A DNA stretch of 64,000 bases from Nonomuraea dietziae (GTDB taxonomy: Bacteria > Actinomycetota > Actinomycetes > Streptosporangiales > Streptosporangiaceae). Shown here piece after piece: positions 22,452-31,734 of the stretch (position 1 is the first letter of the stretch; the number at the start of each line of letters is the position of its first letter). The notes below the pieces were generated by a model. The model was given only the letters and a program-made list of their open reading frames with translations. It was not told the DNA's origin and did no database searches. The translations under genes were made by a program, and so were the position numbers. The stretch spans positions 7,936,001 through 8,000,000 of the forward strand of contig NZ_JACIBV010000001.1 of NCBI RefSeq assembly GCF_014195505.1, written 5' to 3'.

Positions 22452-23570
22452 GTGAAAGCACAGGTCATCGGCGGTGTGCTGGCCATTGTGGGGCTGCTGG
22501 CCGGCTGCGGCACGGCGGGACAGTCCGGCCAGACAGGCGGCGCCAGGGGCGGCACCGCCAGCCCGAACGCCATCGGCTCGATCGACGAGGGCTTCAAGAT
22601 CGGCCTGTTGCTGCCCGAGTCGAAGACGGCCAGGTACGAGAAGTTCGACAGGCCGTACATCACCGCCGACATCAAGGCCCAGTGCCCCAAGTGCGAGGTC
22701 GTCTACAACAACGCCAACCAGGATCCCAACCAGCAGCAGCAACAGGTCGACTCGATGCTGACCAACGGGGTGAAGATCCTGATCCTCGACGCGGTGGACG
22801 CCAAGGCCATCGCCTCCTCGGTCGCCAAGGCCAAGAGCCAGGGCGCGAAGGTGGTCGCCTACGACCGGCTGGCCGGCGGTCCCGTGGACGCCTACACCTC
22901 CTTCGACAACCTGCAGGTCGGCAAGGCGCAGGGACAGGCGCTGCTGGACGCGATCAAGGCGGGGGGCGACCCCAAGCGCGGCCCCATCGTCATGGTCAAC
23001 GGCTCGCCCACCGACCCGAACGCCGCCGACTTCAAGAAGGGCGCCCACTCGGTGCTCGACGGCCAGGTCACGATCGGCAAGGAGTACGACACCCCTGACT
23101 GGAGCCCCGACCAGGCCAACACCGAGGCCGCGGGCGCCTTCACCGCGCTGGGGGCCGACAAGGTGATCGGCGTGTACGCGGCCAACGACGGCATGGCGGG
23201 CGGCATCGCCAGGGCCATGCAGAACGCGGGCGTCAAGAAGGGCACCCCCCTGACCGGCCAGGACGCCGAGCTCGCCGCGATCCAGCGGATCCTGCTCGGC
23301 ACCCAGACGATGACGATCTACAAGCCGATCAGGCCCGAGGCCAAGAACGCCGCCCAGCTGGCGATCAGCCTCGCCACGGGGCAGGGCGTCACCGGCACCA
23401 CCACCGTGGACAACGGCGCCAACTCCGCCATCCCCGCGCAGATCATCGCGCCGATCGTGGTCACCAAGGAGAACATCAAGGACACCGTGATCAAGGACGG
23501 GTTCTGGAAGGTCGAGGAGATCTGCACCGCGGCAGTGAAGCCGGCCTGCGTAGCGGCTGGGATCTCCTGA
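22452..23570 (+). CDS. Sugar ABC transporter substrate-binding lipoprotein (xylose/ribose type)
   Basis: This 372-aa product from GTG 22452 has a lipoprotein signal ending LLAGC (Cys19). The mature part has the PBP1 sugar-binding fold: KIGLLLPESKTARYEKFDRP, NANQDPNQQQQQVDSMLTNG, VKILILDAVDAKAIASSVAK, then YDRLAGG and a GVYAANDGMAGGIARAM segment typical of xylose/ribose-binding proteins. It sits outside the membrane as a lipid-anchored receptor. The ATPase and permease genes follow at once, forming a three-gene operon. The exact sugar is not proven. Confidence 0.9.
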   Translation: MKAQVIGGVLAIVGLLAGCGTAGQSGQTGGARGGTASPNAIGSIDEGFKIGLLLPESKTARYEKFDRPYITADIKAQCPKCEVVYNNANQDPNQQQQQVDSMLTNGVKILILDAVDAKAIASSVAKAKSQGAKVVAYDRLAGGPVDAYTSFDNLQVGKAQGQALLDAIKAGGDPKRGPIVMVNGSPTDPNAADFKKGAHSVLDGQVTIGKEYDTPDWSPDQANTEAAGAFTALGADKVIGVYAANDGMAGGIARAMQNAGVKKGTPLTGQDAELAAIQRILLGTQTMTIYKPIRPEAKNAAQLAISLATGQGVTGTTTVDNGANSAIPAQIIAPIVVTKENIKDTVIKDGFWKVEEICTAAVKPACVAAGIS

Positions 23571-23571
23571 G

Positions 23572-24336
23572 ATGGCTCCGGTCCTCGCCCTTGAGCGCAT
23601 CTCCAAGCGGTTCGGCGCCGTCCAGGCGCTGACGGACGTCGAGCTCGAGGTCGACGCGGGCGAGGTCGTGGCGCTGGTCGGCGACAACGGCGCGGGCAAG
23701 TCCACGCTGATCAAGGTGATCGCGGGGGTGGGCCCTCCCGACGAGGGCCGCATCATGTGGGAGGGCAGGCAGGCCACGATCGCCACCCCCTCCGACGCCC
23801 AGGCTCTCGGCATCGCGACCGTCTACCAGGACCTCGCGCTCTGCGACAACCTCGACGTGGTCGGCAACCTCTACCTCGGCAACGAGATGACGACGATGGG
23901 CGTCCTCGACGAGGTCGCGATGGAGAAGCGCTCGCGCGATTTGCTGGAGACCCTGTCGATCAAGATCCCCAGCGTGCGGATCCCCGTGGCGTCGCTGTCG
24001 GGAGGCCAGCGGCAGACGGTGGCCATCTCCCGCTCGCTGCTGGGCGACCCCAAGATCGTGCTGCTGGACGAGCCGACCGCCGCGCTCGGCGTCGAGCAGA
24101 CCGCGCAGGTCCTCGACCTGGTCGAACGGCTGCGCGGCCAGGGGCACGGCGTCATCCTGATCAGCCACAACATGGTCGACGTCAAGGCCGTGGCCGACCG
24201 CATCGCGGTGCTCAGGCTCGGCCGTAACAACGGGGTCTTCGACGCGAAGACCACCACCCAGGAAGAGATCATCTCGGCGATCACCGGCGCCACCGACAAC
24301 GCCGCGTCCCGCAGGAGCAGGAGGCTCAGTGAGTGA
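23572..24336 (+). CDS. Sugar ABC transporter ATP-binding protein, single-domain form
   Basis: This 254-aa ATPase has Walker A GDNGAGKST (about 41-49), signature LSGGQRQTV (about 143-151) and Walker B IVLLDEPTAAL followed by the switch His in LISHN. Monosaccharide importers such as XylG/RbsA usually carry two fused ATPase domains of about 500 residues; this one has a single domain and must dimerise. It lies 1 bp after the binding protein stop and overlaps the permease by 8 bp. Confidence 0.9.
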   Translation: MAPVLALERISKRFGAVQALTDVELEVDAGEVVALVGDNGAGKSTLIKVIAGVGPPDEGRIMWEGRQATIATPSDAQALGIATVYQDLALCDNLDVVGNLYLGNEMTTMGVLDEVAMEKRSRDLLETLSIKIPSVRIPVASLSGGQRQTVAISRSLLGDPKIVLLDEPTAALGVEQTAQVLDLVERLRGQGHGVILISHNMVDVKAVADRIAVLRLGRNNGVFDAKTTTQEEIISAITGATDNAASRRSRRLSE

Positions 24337-25555
24337 ATCCCCGGTCGACCCGCGGCTGGTGGTCAGCGAACAGGGTCTCACTGGATACCTGGGCGAGTTC
24401 AGGCGGAAGGTGAAGGGCGGCGAGCTCGGCCCGCTGCCGGTGGTCATCGGCCTGATCGTCATCTGGCTCGTCTTCCAGAGCCTGAACAGCCAGTTCCTTT
24501 CCGCGCAGAACCTGTCCAACCTCAGCGTCGACATCGTCCCGACCGGGTTGATCTCGGTGGGCATCGTGTTCGTGCTGCTGCTGGGGGAGATCGACCTGGC
24601 GGCGGGCGCGGTCAGCGGCGCCTGCGCGGCGGTCCTGGCCGTGCTCAACGTCAACATGGGCATGAGCCCGGGCCTGGCCATCCTGCTCGCCGTCGCCGTC
24701 GGCGCCGTGCTCGGCCTGATCCACGGCTTCTTCTTCGCCAAGATCGGGGTGCCCTCCTTCGTGGTCACGCTGGCGGGCTTTCTCGCCTGGACCGGCTTCC
24801 AGCTGTGGGTCCTCGGGCCCAACGGCACCATCAACCTGCCGAGCGACGGCTTCGTCGCCGGCCTGACCAGCACCTACTTCATCTACGTGATCGCCGCCTA
24901 CGGCCTGGCGGCGCTGGGCGTGGCGGGCTTCCTCGCCGTGTCGCTCATCGGCAACAACAGGCGCCGCGCGGCGGGGATCCCGTACAGGACGACGGGCGAC
25001 ATCGTCTTCCGCACAGTCGTGCTCGCGGTGGTGGCCTTCGGCGCGGCCTACATCCTCAATCTCTACCAGGGGCTCCCGCTCGCGCTGCTGATCTTCCTGG
25101 TGGTCGTCGTCGGCACGGACTTCGTGCTGCGCCGTACCAGGTACGGGCGCAGCATCTTCGCGGTCGGCGGCAACATCGAGGCCGCCAGGCGGGCCGGCAT
25201 CAACGTGCCGTTCATCAGGATCTCGGTCTTCGTCATCTCGGGCTCGTTCGCGGCGGTCGGCGGCATCTTCGCCGCCTCCCGCATCTCCAGCGCCAGCCAG
25301 GCGACGGGGCAGAGCAACGTGCTGCTGATGGCGATCGCGGCGGCGGTGATCGGCGGCACCTCGCTGTTCGGCGGGCGCGGCACCACGTACTCGGCGCTGC
25401 TGGGCATGCTGGTCATCCAGTCGATCGCCTCAGGGATGGCGTTGCAGGGTGTCAGCAACTCCATCCAGTTCATGGTCACGGGCGCGGTGCTGCTGGCCGC
25501 GGTGGTCATCGACTCGATCTCGCGCAGGAGCCAGAAGGCGGCAGGCCGGGCGTAA
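24329..25555 (+). CDS. Sugar ABC transporter permease (XylH/RbsC family)
   Basis: This 408-aa membrane protein with about 10-11 predicted helices belongs to the branched-chain-amino-acid/monosaccharide permease superfamily. Marks are LLLGEIDLAAGAVSGACAAV, GVPSFVVTLAGFLAWTGFQL, RTRYGRSIFAVGGNIEAARR and AVIGGTSLFGGRGTTYSALL. It forms the channel for the ABC importer. The start overlaps the ATPase end by 8 bp. There is an unusually long middle segment (about 200-250) between helices compared with XylH. Confidence 0.9.
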   Translation: MSESPVDPRLVVSEQGLTGYLGEFRRKVKGGELGPLPVVIGLIVIWLVFQSLNSQFLSAQNLSNLSVDIVPTGLISVGIVFVLLLGEIDLAAGAVSGACAAVLAVLNVNMGMSPGLAILLAVAVGAVLGLIHGFFFAKIGVPSFVVTLAGFLAWTGFQLWVLGPNGTINLPSDGFVAGLTSTYFIYVIAAYGLAALGVAGFLAVSLIGNNRRRAAGIPYRTTGDIVFRTVVLAVVAFGAAYILNLYQGLPLALLIFLVVVVGTDFVLRRTRYGRSIFAVGGNIEAARRAGINVPFIRISVFVISGSFAAVGGIFAASRISSASQATGQSNVLLMAIAAAVIGGTSLFGGRGTTYSALLGMLVIQSIASGMALQGVSNSIQFMVTGAVLLAAVVIDSISRRSQKAAGRA

Positions 25556-25564
25556 CGTGGGGTC

Positions 25565-26335
25565 ATGGCAGACCCCCGGAGTGCCTTGACCCCCGACCAG
25601 GCCCGGCGCCGCTTCAGGGCGGGGGAGCGCAGACCGACAGCGGGGTGGTGCGACGGCTGGACCCAGGCCAACCTGATCGCGGTCCCCGAGAGCCTGGCAG
25701 GCGACCTCAAGCTGTTCGCCGAGCGTAACCCGCAGGCCTGTCCCGTGCTCGACGTCGGCGAACCAGGAGCCACCAGCACCGCGATCTTCAACGGCGACCT
25801 GCGCACCGACCTGCCCGGCTACCGCCTCTACCGCGAGGGCAGACCGGTCGCCGACCTCGACGAGGTCGTCGAGCACTGGCGCGCCGACCTCGTCCCCTTC
25901 CTGATCGGCTGCAGCTTCACCTTCGAGGCGGCGCTCGCGAGGGCGGGCGTCCCCGTGCGCCACGTCGAGCTGGGCGTCAACGTGCCGATGTACCGCACCG
26001 CCGTGGCCTGCGCTCCCGCGGGGGTGCTCCACGGCCCGCTCGTGGTCTCGATGCGGCCGGTACCCGAGGCGCTGGTGGCCACCGCGATCGAGGTCAGCGG
26101 CCGCTACCCCCGGGTGCACGGCGCGCCCGTGCACGTGGGCGACCCCGCCGCGATCGGCATCGGCGACCTGTCGCGTCCCGACTTCGGCGACCCCGTTCCC
26201 GTACGGCCGGGCGAGGTGCCCCTGTTCTGGGCCTGTGGCGTCACCCCGCAGCAGGCCGTGATGGCCTCCGGCGTCGAGTACGCCATCGGCCACCTGCCGG
26301 GCCACATGGCGATCACCGACCTTCGAGAGACCTAG
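25565..26335 (+). CDS. DUF1445 / D-glutamate cyclase-like putative hydro-lyase
   Basis: This 256-aa protein matches the DUF1445 family (putative hydro-lyase; PF07286, D-glutamate cyclase) along its whole length: ARRRFRAGERRPTAGWCDGW, QANLIAVPESLAGD, FLIGCSFTFEAALARAGV, VPMYRTAVAC and FWACGVTPQQAVMASGVEYA. Related mammalian enzyme cyclises D-glutamate to 5-oxo-D-proline; bacterial members are poorly studied. It lies 9 bp after the sugar permease but need not share its role. Its 3' end overlaps the convergent UvrA-like gene by 23 bp. Confidence 0.88.
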   Translation: MADPRSALTPDQARRRFRAGERRPTAGWCDGWTQANLIAVPESLAGDLKLFAERNPQACPVLDVGEPGATSTAIFNGDLRTDLPGYRLYREGRPVADLDEVVEHWRADLVPFLIGCSFTFEAALARAGVPVRHVELGVNVPMYRTAVACAPAGVLHGPLVVSMRPVPEALVATAIEVSGRYPRVHGAPVHVGDPAAIGIGDLSRPDFGDPVPVRPGEVPLFWACGVTPQQAVMASGVEYAIGHLPGHMAITDLRET

Positions 26336-28469
26336 CCAGGTGCTTGGCGGTGTGCGTGGAGGCGTGGACCAGCTGCGCGGGCGTGCCCTCGAAGACCACC
26401 TCGCCGCCGTGCCGGCCTGCCTCGGGTCCCATGTCGATCACCCAGTCGGCGCGCTTGACCACCTCGAGCTCGTGCTCCACCACGATGACGGTGTTGCCCG
26501 TGTCGACGAGGCGGTCGAGCAGCGCCATCATCGTGTCGACGTCGGCCATGTGCAGCCCTGTCGTCGGCTCGTCGAAGACGTAGACGTTGCCGCTCTCGCG
26601 CAGCCGATGGGCCAGCTTCAGCCGCTGCCGCTCACCGCCCGACAGCGTGGTGAGCGGCTGGCCCAGCGTCAGGTAGCCGAGGCCGAGCTCGCCGAGCGTC
26701 GCCAGCCCCTCGAGCCCGAACAGCTCGTGCGCCTCGTCGGCGGTCATGGCCAGCACGTCGGCGATCGTCCGCCCCTCGTAGCGGTGCGAGAGCGCCTCGG
26801 AGCTGTAGCGGCGGCCCTCGCACGTGTCGCAGACGGTGGTCACCGGGTCCATGAACGCCAGATCCATCGTGATCGTGCCCCTCCCTCCGCACGCGGGGCA
26901 GGCGCCGGCCGCGTTGAAGCTGAACAGGCTCGCGTCCACGCCGTTCGTCTCGGCGAAGAGCCTGCGGATCCTGTCCATGACGCCGAGGTAGGTGGCGGGG
27001 GTGGAGCGGATCGATCCGCCGATCGCCGACTGGTCGATCGCGATGCCCTCGGCGTACGTCATGAGCGTGCTCTTGCCCGAGCCCGCCACCCCCGTCACCG
27101 CCGTGAGCACGCCGAGCGGCACCCTGACGCTCACCTTCTTGAGGTTGTGCAGCGACGCTCCCTCGATGGGCAGCCAGCCCTTCGGCTCGCGGAGCTCGGG
27201 CTTCAGGCCCGTGATCCGCCTGAGCATGCGGCCGGTGAGCGTCCGCGACCTGCTCAGCCCGGCCACCGTGCCCTCGAAGACCACCTCGCCTCCGCTCGCA
27301 CCCGCCCCTGGACCCATGTCGACGACGTGGTCGGCCATGGCGATGATGTCGCGGTCGTGCTCGACGACGATCACCGTGTTGCCCGCGTCGCGCAGTTCGA
27401 GCAGCAGCTCGCCGAGCATGTGCACGTCGCGCGGGTGCAGGCCGGCGCTCGGCTCGTCGAAGATGTAGGTCAGCCCCGACAGCGACGAGCCCAGGTGCCG
27501 CACGGTCTTCAGCCGCTGCGCCTCGCCGCCCGACAGCGAGCTGGTCTCCCTGTCGAGGCTGAGATAGCCGAGCCCGATCGCCTCGATCCTGTTCAGCGCC
27601 TCGATCGCGGGCTCGGCGACGCCGTTGCCGAGCCCCCTGAGCGTCTCGGCCAGGTCGCTGATCTCCATGGCGGAGTAGTCGGCGAGGTTGAGCCCGTCGA
27701 TCCGCGAGGCGAGCGCCGCGGCGTTGAGCCGCGCGCCCGCGCAGGCGGGGCAGGGGCCCTCGGTGATCATCCGCCTGGTCGCCTCGGTGTCGCGCTTGAG
27801 GTGCAGGCGGTTGAAGCGGTCCACCACGCCTTCGTAGGTGCCGCGCTCCAGCTTGAACTTCTCGCCGTGAAGGAGCAGGCGCCACTCCCGCTCGGTGAAC
27901 TCGCCGACCGGCTTGTCCAGGTCGAACAGGCCGGAGTCGGCGTACAGGCGCCAGGCGTAGGAGCCGACGGGGAAGACCCTGATCGCGCCCTCGTTGATGG
28001 AGAGCGTCCTGTCGATCGCCAGGTCGAGGTCGAGGCGCACGGCCCTGCCCAGGCCGTGGCATTCGGGGCACATGCCCTGGGGGTCGTTGAAGGAGTAGGC
28101 GGTCGCGGGGCCCGCCGACGGCGTGCCGTACCTGGAGAACAGCACGCGCAGGATGGGATGGATCTCGGTCATGGTGCCGACGGTCGAGCGGGCGCCGCCG
28201 CCCACCCGCTTCTGGTCGATGACGACCGCGGGGGTCAGGTGGGCCAGCCGTTCGGCGAGCGGACGCTCGAACTTGGGCAGCCTGTTCCTGATGAAGGCGC
28301 TGTAGGTGGCGTTCATCTGCCGCTGCGACTCGGTGGCGACGGTGCCGAAGACGACTGACGACTTCCCCGAGCCCGACACGCCGGTGAAGACGGTCAGCCG
28401 CTCCTTGGGCAGGCGGAGGGAGACGTTCTTGAGGTTGTTCTGTCGAAGTCCGGCGAGAAGGATGTCCAT
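26313..28469 (-). CDS. UvrA-like ABC protein (short, UvrA2/DrrC type)
   Basis: This 718-aa protein has two ABC ATPase cores with Walker A GVSGSGKSS (about 31-39) and GVAGSGKST, signatures SLSGGEAQRLK and TLSGGERQRLK, and Cys pairs CPECHGLG, CPACAGARL, CPACGGRG and CDTCEGRRY. Canonical UvrA is about 950 residues; the UvrB-binding and insertion regions are reduced here. Short UvrA paralogues of this kind include UvrA2 and the daunorubicin-resistance protein DrrC. They bind DNA and are linked to drug or damage tolerance. GGGAG 7 nt upstream serves as ribosome binding site. A TetR gene is divergent. Confidence 0.88.
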   Translation of the reverse strand: MDILLAGLRQNNLKNVSLRLPKERLTVFTGVSGSGKSSVVFGTVATESQRQMNATYSAFIRNRLPKFERPLAERLAHLTPAVVIDQKRVGGGARSTVGTMTEIHPILRVLFSRYGTPSAGPATAYSFNDPQGMCPECHGLGRAVRLDLDLAIDRTLSINEGAIRVFPVGSYAWRLYADSGLFDLDKPVGEFTEREWRLLLHGEKFKLERGTYEGVVDRFNRLHLKRDTEATRRMITEGPCPACAGARLNAAALASRIDGLNLADYSAMEISDLAETLRGLGNGVAEPAIEALNRIEAIGLGYLSLDRETSSLSGGEAQRLKTVRHLGSSLSGLTYIFDEPSAGLHPRDVHMLGELLLELRDAGNTVIVVEHDRDIIAMADHVVDMGPGAGASGGEVVFEGTVAGLSRSRTLTGRMLRRITGLKPELREPKGWLPIEGASLHNLKKVSVRVPLGVLTAVTGVAGSGKSTLMTYAEGIAIDQSAIGGSIRSTPATYLGVMDRIRRLFAETNGVDASLFSFNAAGACPACGGRGTITMDLAFMDPVTTVCDTCEGRRYSSEALSHRYEGRTIADVLAMTADEAHELFGLEGLATLGELGLGYLTLGQPLTTLSGGERQRLKLAHRLRESGNVYVFDEPTTGLHMADVDTMMALLDRLVDTGNTVIVVEHELEVVKRADWVIDMGPEAGRHGGEVVFEGTPAQLVHASTHTAKHLARSLEGR

Positions 28470-28482
28470 TCAGCCACTCCCA

Positions 28483-28508
28483 ATAGCTTTGGCTACTAGT
28501 ATTAGCTT
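28483..28508. promoter_or_regulatory. Putative TetR operator and overlapping divergent promoters
   Basis: Between the UvrA-like gene and tetR, TAGC/GCTA blocks recur (TAGCTTTGGCTA, then TAGTATTAGCTT) around an ACTAGT palindrome. On the plus strand TAGTAT (28497-28502) lies 6 nt before the TetR ATG and can act as its -10. The region holds one of the lowest-GC stretches nearby. TetR autoregulation is inferred. Confidence 0.45.
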
Positions 28509-29117
28509 ATGTCAGATCGCAGGGCTCGTCGAAGGGCCGAGACGCAGGAGGAGATCCTCGGCATCGCGCTGGAGGTCATGGCGGCCGACGGGGTCGCGGC
28601 GCTGAACATGGCGACCGTGGCCAGGCGGCTCGGCATCCAGCCGCCTTCGCTGTACAAGTACTTCCCTTCGAGGGCGGCCGTCTACGACGAGCTGTTCAGG
28701 ATCGGCCAGGAGGGCTACCTCGACGCCGTACGGCAGGCCGCCCGCGGACACGAGGGCCTGGCCGCGATGGGCGCCTCCCTGGAGGCGGGCGCACGGTGGA
28801 TCATGGACCACCAGGTGCTGGCCCAGCTGCTGTTCTGGCGGCCCGTCCCCGGCTTCACGCCCTCGCGGGAGGCCTACGCCCCCGCCCTGGAGATCCACCG
28901 GCACTTCGCCACGCTGATCCGCGCGGCGGTGGAGCGCGGCGAGGTGCATCCCGACGCGGCGGGCGAGGAGGGCCTCGCGCTGGCCGCGAGCCTGATCGCG
29001 GGCGTGATCTCGCAGCAGCTGGCCAACGAGCCGGGCGTCACCTACGAGTCGGGCGCCTTCACCCGGCTGGTTCCGCGCCTTCCCGCCGTGTTCGCGGCGG
29101 CATACCCGCCGCCCTGA
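28509..29117 (+). CDS. TetR-family regulator with WHG-type C-terminal domain
   Basis: This 202-aa protein has a TetR helix-turn-helix at about 10-58 ([40 protein letters not shown]). Its C-terminal half, with [16 protein letters not shown] and [20 protein letters not shown], resembles the WHG group. No Shine-Dalgarno sequence precedes the ATG and a -10-like TAGTAT lies 6 nt upstream, so the mRNA is probably leaderless. It likely represses the divergent UvrA-like gene. Its 3' end overlaps the convergent kinase gene by 59 bp. Confidence 0.88.
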   Translation: MSDRRARRRAETQEEILGIALEVMAADGVAALNMATVARRLGIQPPSLYKYFPSRAAVYDELFRIGQEGYLDAVRQAARGHEGLAAMGASLEAGARWIMDHQVLAQLLFWRPVPGFTPSREAYAPALEIHRHFATLIRAAVERGEVHPDAAGEEGLALAASLIAGVISQQLANEPGVTYESGAFTRLVPRLPAVFAAAYPPP

Positions 29118-29655
29118 GCTGCGACTCCAGGTCGGACGCGCCCCTGCGGTTGTCGATCTCCAGATGAGGTACGGCCGGCGGCTCGTCCACCCTGATCGCC
29201 TTCAGGTAGGCGTCGAAGGCCGCAAGCTTGCCGTCGTCCCTGGCCAGGCCCCTGGCTGTCAGGCGCTCGCGCAGCGTCGGCCCGTCGGAGCGGAGCCACA
29301 CCAGGTGGACGGGCGGCCCCCCGAGCTGCTCGACCCACCTCTCCCACAGCGTCGCGGAGTGCACCTGGGAGGTGAAGGGGCCGTCGAGCATCACGGGGCA
29401 GCCGTGCCCCCTGATCGTCCTGGCCAGCCTGGTCAGGCCGTCGTACTCGTGCCGCTTCACGTGCTCGTCGTACCAAGGGCCCTCGCGCTCGCCCTGCGGC
29501 CTGCCGTACGCGCTCAGCATCTCGTTGACGAAGTCGCCGTAGACGGTGTCCTTGTCGAGCAGCGCGGGGACCGGGTCGAGTCGCCCGAGCAGCGCGGCGG
29601 CGACGGTCGACTTGCCCGCGCCAGGCGGGCCGCTGATCACCCAGACAGGAACCAC
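29059..29655 (-). CDS. P-loop AAA/kinase-type protein
   Basis: The start is placed at GTG 29655, giving 198 residues and beginning [20 protein letters not shown]. Walker [10 protein letters not shown] is at about 9-17, followed by [36 protein letters not shown] and [20 protein letters not shown]. This is the small zeta-toxin/gluconate-kinase-like nucleotide kinase fold. The substrate is unknown. It is convergent with TetR and overlaps its 3' end by 59 bp. No antitoxin-like partner is next to it. Confidence 0.8.
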   Translation of the reverse strand: MVPVWVISGPPGAGKSTVAAALLGRLDPVPALLDKDTVYGDFVNEMLSAYGRPQGEREGPWYDEHVKRHEYDGLTRLARTIRGHGCPVMLDGPFTSQVHSATLWERWVEQLGGPPVHLVWLRSDGPTLRERLTARGLARDDGKLAAFDAYLKAIRVDEPPAVPHLEIDNRRGASDLESQLRAAGMPPRTRREGAEPAG

Positions 29656-29664
29656 AAGGTCAGA

Positions 29665-29725
29665 GCGTACGCGGATCTGCGTACGCCGGTGCCGCGTACG
29701 GACGGACGCCCCGCCGCCCGTACGC
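29665..29725. repeat. Four GCGTACG(C) palindromes upstream of secY
   Basis: GCGTACGC occurs at 29665-29672 and 29679-29686, GCGTACG at 29694-29700 and CGTACGC at 29719-29725, all in the 85-bp gap between the kinase and secY starts. They may be operator sites or base-pairing arms; no regulator is known. Confidence 0.6.
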
Positions 29726-29740
29726 GGCCAGACTCGGCGC

Positions 29741-31012
29741 ATGCTCACCATGGTCGTGCGCGCCTTCGGCATCCCGGAACTGCGCAAGAAGCTGCTCTTC
29801 ACGCTGGGCGTCATCGTGCTGTTCAGGTTCGGGCAGATCCTGCCGTCGCCCGGGGTGGACACCGCGGCGGTCCGGCAGTGCCTCGGCGGCGCGCGCGGCG
29901 GGCTGGTCGACATGGTGCAGCTGTTCAGCGGCGGGGCCATGCTGAAGCTGTCGGTGTTCGCGCTGGGGGTCATGCCGTACATCACGGCCAGCATCATCAT
30001 GCAGCTGATGGCGGTGCTCATCCCGCGCCTCGAGGCGCTGCGCAAGGAGGGGCAGAACGGCCAGGCGAAGATCACGCAGTACACCCGCTACCTCACCGTG
30101 GCCCTGGCCGTGCTCAACGCCACCACTGTGGTCGCGCTGGCGCGGGGAGGCGCGCTGTTCCCCGGCTGTTCGCGGCAGGTGCTCTACGACACGAGCCTGT
30201 TCGGGGTGAGCGTGCTGGTGGTCGTGCTGGTGGCGGGGAGCTGCATGGTGATGTGGCTGGGCGAGAAGATCACCGAGAAGGGGATCGGCACCGGCATGTC
30301 GATCCTGATTCTCACCCAGGTCGTCGCCGTCTTCCCCTCCTACATGTCCAACCTCTTCGTGGTGAGCCCCTTCGCGACGGTGGTGATCCTCGTCTCCGGC
30401 CTGTTCCTGGTGGCGGCCGTGGTCTTCATGGAGCAGGCCCAGCGGCGCGTGCCCGTGCAGTACGCCAAGCGGATGGTCGGCCGCCGCATGTACGGAGGGA
30501 CCAACACCTACATCCCGCTCAAGGTCAACCAGGCGGGCATCGTCCCGGTGATCTTCGCCTCGTCGCTGCTCTCCATCCCCGCGCTGGTCGGCGGCCAGGT
30601 GCCGTGGATCAACCAGTACCTCGCCGGCGACCACCCGCTCTACATGCTCGGCTACTTCCTGCTGATCGTCGGGTTCGCCTACTTCTACGTCTCGATCACC
30701 TTCAATCCCATGGAGGTGGCCGACAACATGAAGCGCTACGGCGGCTTCGTGCCGGGGATCAGGCCCGGACGGCCGACCGCGGAGTACCTGGGCTTCGTCC
30801 TGTCGCGGCTGACCGCGCCGGGGGCCCTCTACCTGGGTGTGCTGGCCCTGGTGCCGCTGGTGGCCTTCGCGCTGCTGCGCGACCCCTCCACGCAGCAGAA
30901 CTTCCCCTTCGGGGGGACGAGTGTGCTGATCATGGTGGGGGTGGGCCTGGAGACGGTGAAGCAGATCGAGGCCCAGCTCCAGCAGCGCGCCTACGAGGGC
31001 CTGCTCAGGTAG
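29741..31012 (+). CDS. secY: Second preprotein translocase subunit SecY
   Basis: This protein of about 423 residues (ATG 29741; ATG 29750 also possible) has the SecY ten-helix pattern: [91 protein letters not shown] and [19 protein letters not shown]. SecY is the protein-conducting channel. The canonical gene lies in the ribosomal protein operon next to adk and map. This copy stands alone between a kinase and a two-component pair, so it is either a duplicate or an accessory SecY. No SecA or SecE gene is near. Confidence 0.88.
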   Translation: MLTMVVRAFGIPELRKKLLFTLGVIVLFRFGQILPSPGVDTAAVRQCLGGARGGLVDMVQLFSGGAMLKLSVFALGVMPYITASIIMQLMAVLIPRLEALRKEGQNGQAKITQYTRYLTVALAVLNATTVVALARGGALFPGCSRQVLYDTSLFGVSVLVVVLVAGSCMVMWLGEKITEKGIGTGMSILILTQVVAVFPSYMSNLFVVSPFATVVILVSGLFLVAAVVFMEQAQRRVPVQYAKRMVGRRMYGGTNTYIPLKVNQAGIVPVIFASSLLSIPALVGGQVPWINQYLAGDHPLYMLGYFLLIVGFAYFYVSITFNPMEVADNMKRYGGFVPGIRPGRPTAEYLGFVLSRLTAPGALYLGVLALVPLVAFALLRDPSTQQNFPFGGTSVLIMVGVGLETVKQIEAQLQQRAYEGLLR

Positions 31013-31022
31013 CCGGCTCCGG

Positions 31023-31676
31023 TCAGGTGGGCAGGACCAGGCCCGCGCGCATGGCGAAGACCACGAGCTGCGCCCTGTCGCGGGCGTGCAGCTTCACCAT
31101 GGCCCTGCTGACGTGCGTGCGGACGGTGTCGCGGCTGATCACCAGCTCCTTGGCGATCTCCTCGTTCGACCGGCCTGTCGCCACCCATGCCACGAGCTCC
31201 CTCTCTCGAGGGGTCAGGGTGTCGACGCCGTCCACGGGCCGCTCGCCGCCGTGCCTGCCGAACAGCCCGATGACCTTGCGGGTGATCGCGGGGGAGAGCA
31301 GCGCCTCGCCCGCGGCCACCACCCTGATGGCGCTCACCAGCTCGTCGGGGGCGCTGTCCTTGAGCAGGAAGCCGCTCGCCCCGGCCTGCAGGGCGGCGAA
31401 GACGTACTCGTCCACGGCGAACGTCGTCACCACCACGATCCTGGTGCCGTGAAGGGAGGGGTCGGCCGCGATGGCGCGCAGGACCTCCAGGCCGTCCATG
31501 CCGGGCATCCTGATGTCGAGCAGCAGGACGTCGGGGCGCTCCCTGCGCACCAGCGCCACCGCCTGCCCGCCGTCGGCCGCCTCACCGACCAGCTTGAGGT
31601 CGGCCTCCCTGGCGATGAGCGCGCCGAGCCCCATCCGCACGACCGCCTGGTCGTCGGCCACCCCGACCCTGATCAC
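31023..31676 (-). CDS. LuxR-type response regulator (NarL/DesR-like)
   Basis: The start is placed at GTG 31676, with GGAGGTGAAG just upstream, giving 217 residues. The receiver domain has the acidic pair VADDQ, the phosphorylated Asp54 in VLLLDIRMPGMDG and KDSAP near residue 103. The C-terminal LuxR helix-turn-helix is LTPRERELVAWVATGRSNEE then VISRDTVRTHVSRAMVKLHA. The gene lies 58 bp downstream of the histidine kinase on the same strand. It is convergent with secY, with only about 10 bp between. Confidence 0.92.
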   Translation of the reverse strand: MIRVGVADDQAVVRMGLGALIAREADLKLVGEAADGGQAVALVRRERPDVLLLDIRMPGMDGLEVLRAIAADPSLHGTRIVVVTTFAVDEYVFAALQAGASGFLLKDSAPDELVSAIRVVAAGEALLSPAITRKVIGLFGRHGGERPVDGVDTLTPRERELVAWVATGRSNEEIAKELVISRDTVRTHVSRAMVKLHARDRAQLVVFAMRAGLVLPT

Positions 31677-31734
31677 ACCTTCACCTCCCACGCCCGCACC
31701 CTCCCGCCCGGGGTTCATGCGGTCGTCCCTGAGG

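Noticed and set aside
29059-29655. Kinase considered as a zeta-type toxin of a toxin-antitoxin pair
   Set aside because: No small antitoxin gene adjoins it; TetR is convergent, not an upstream partner.
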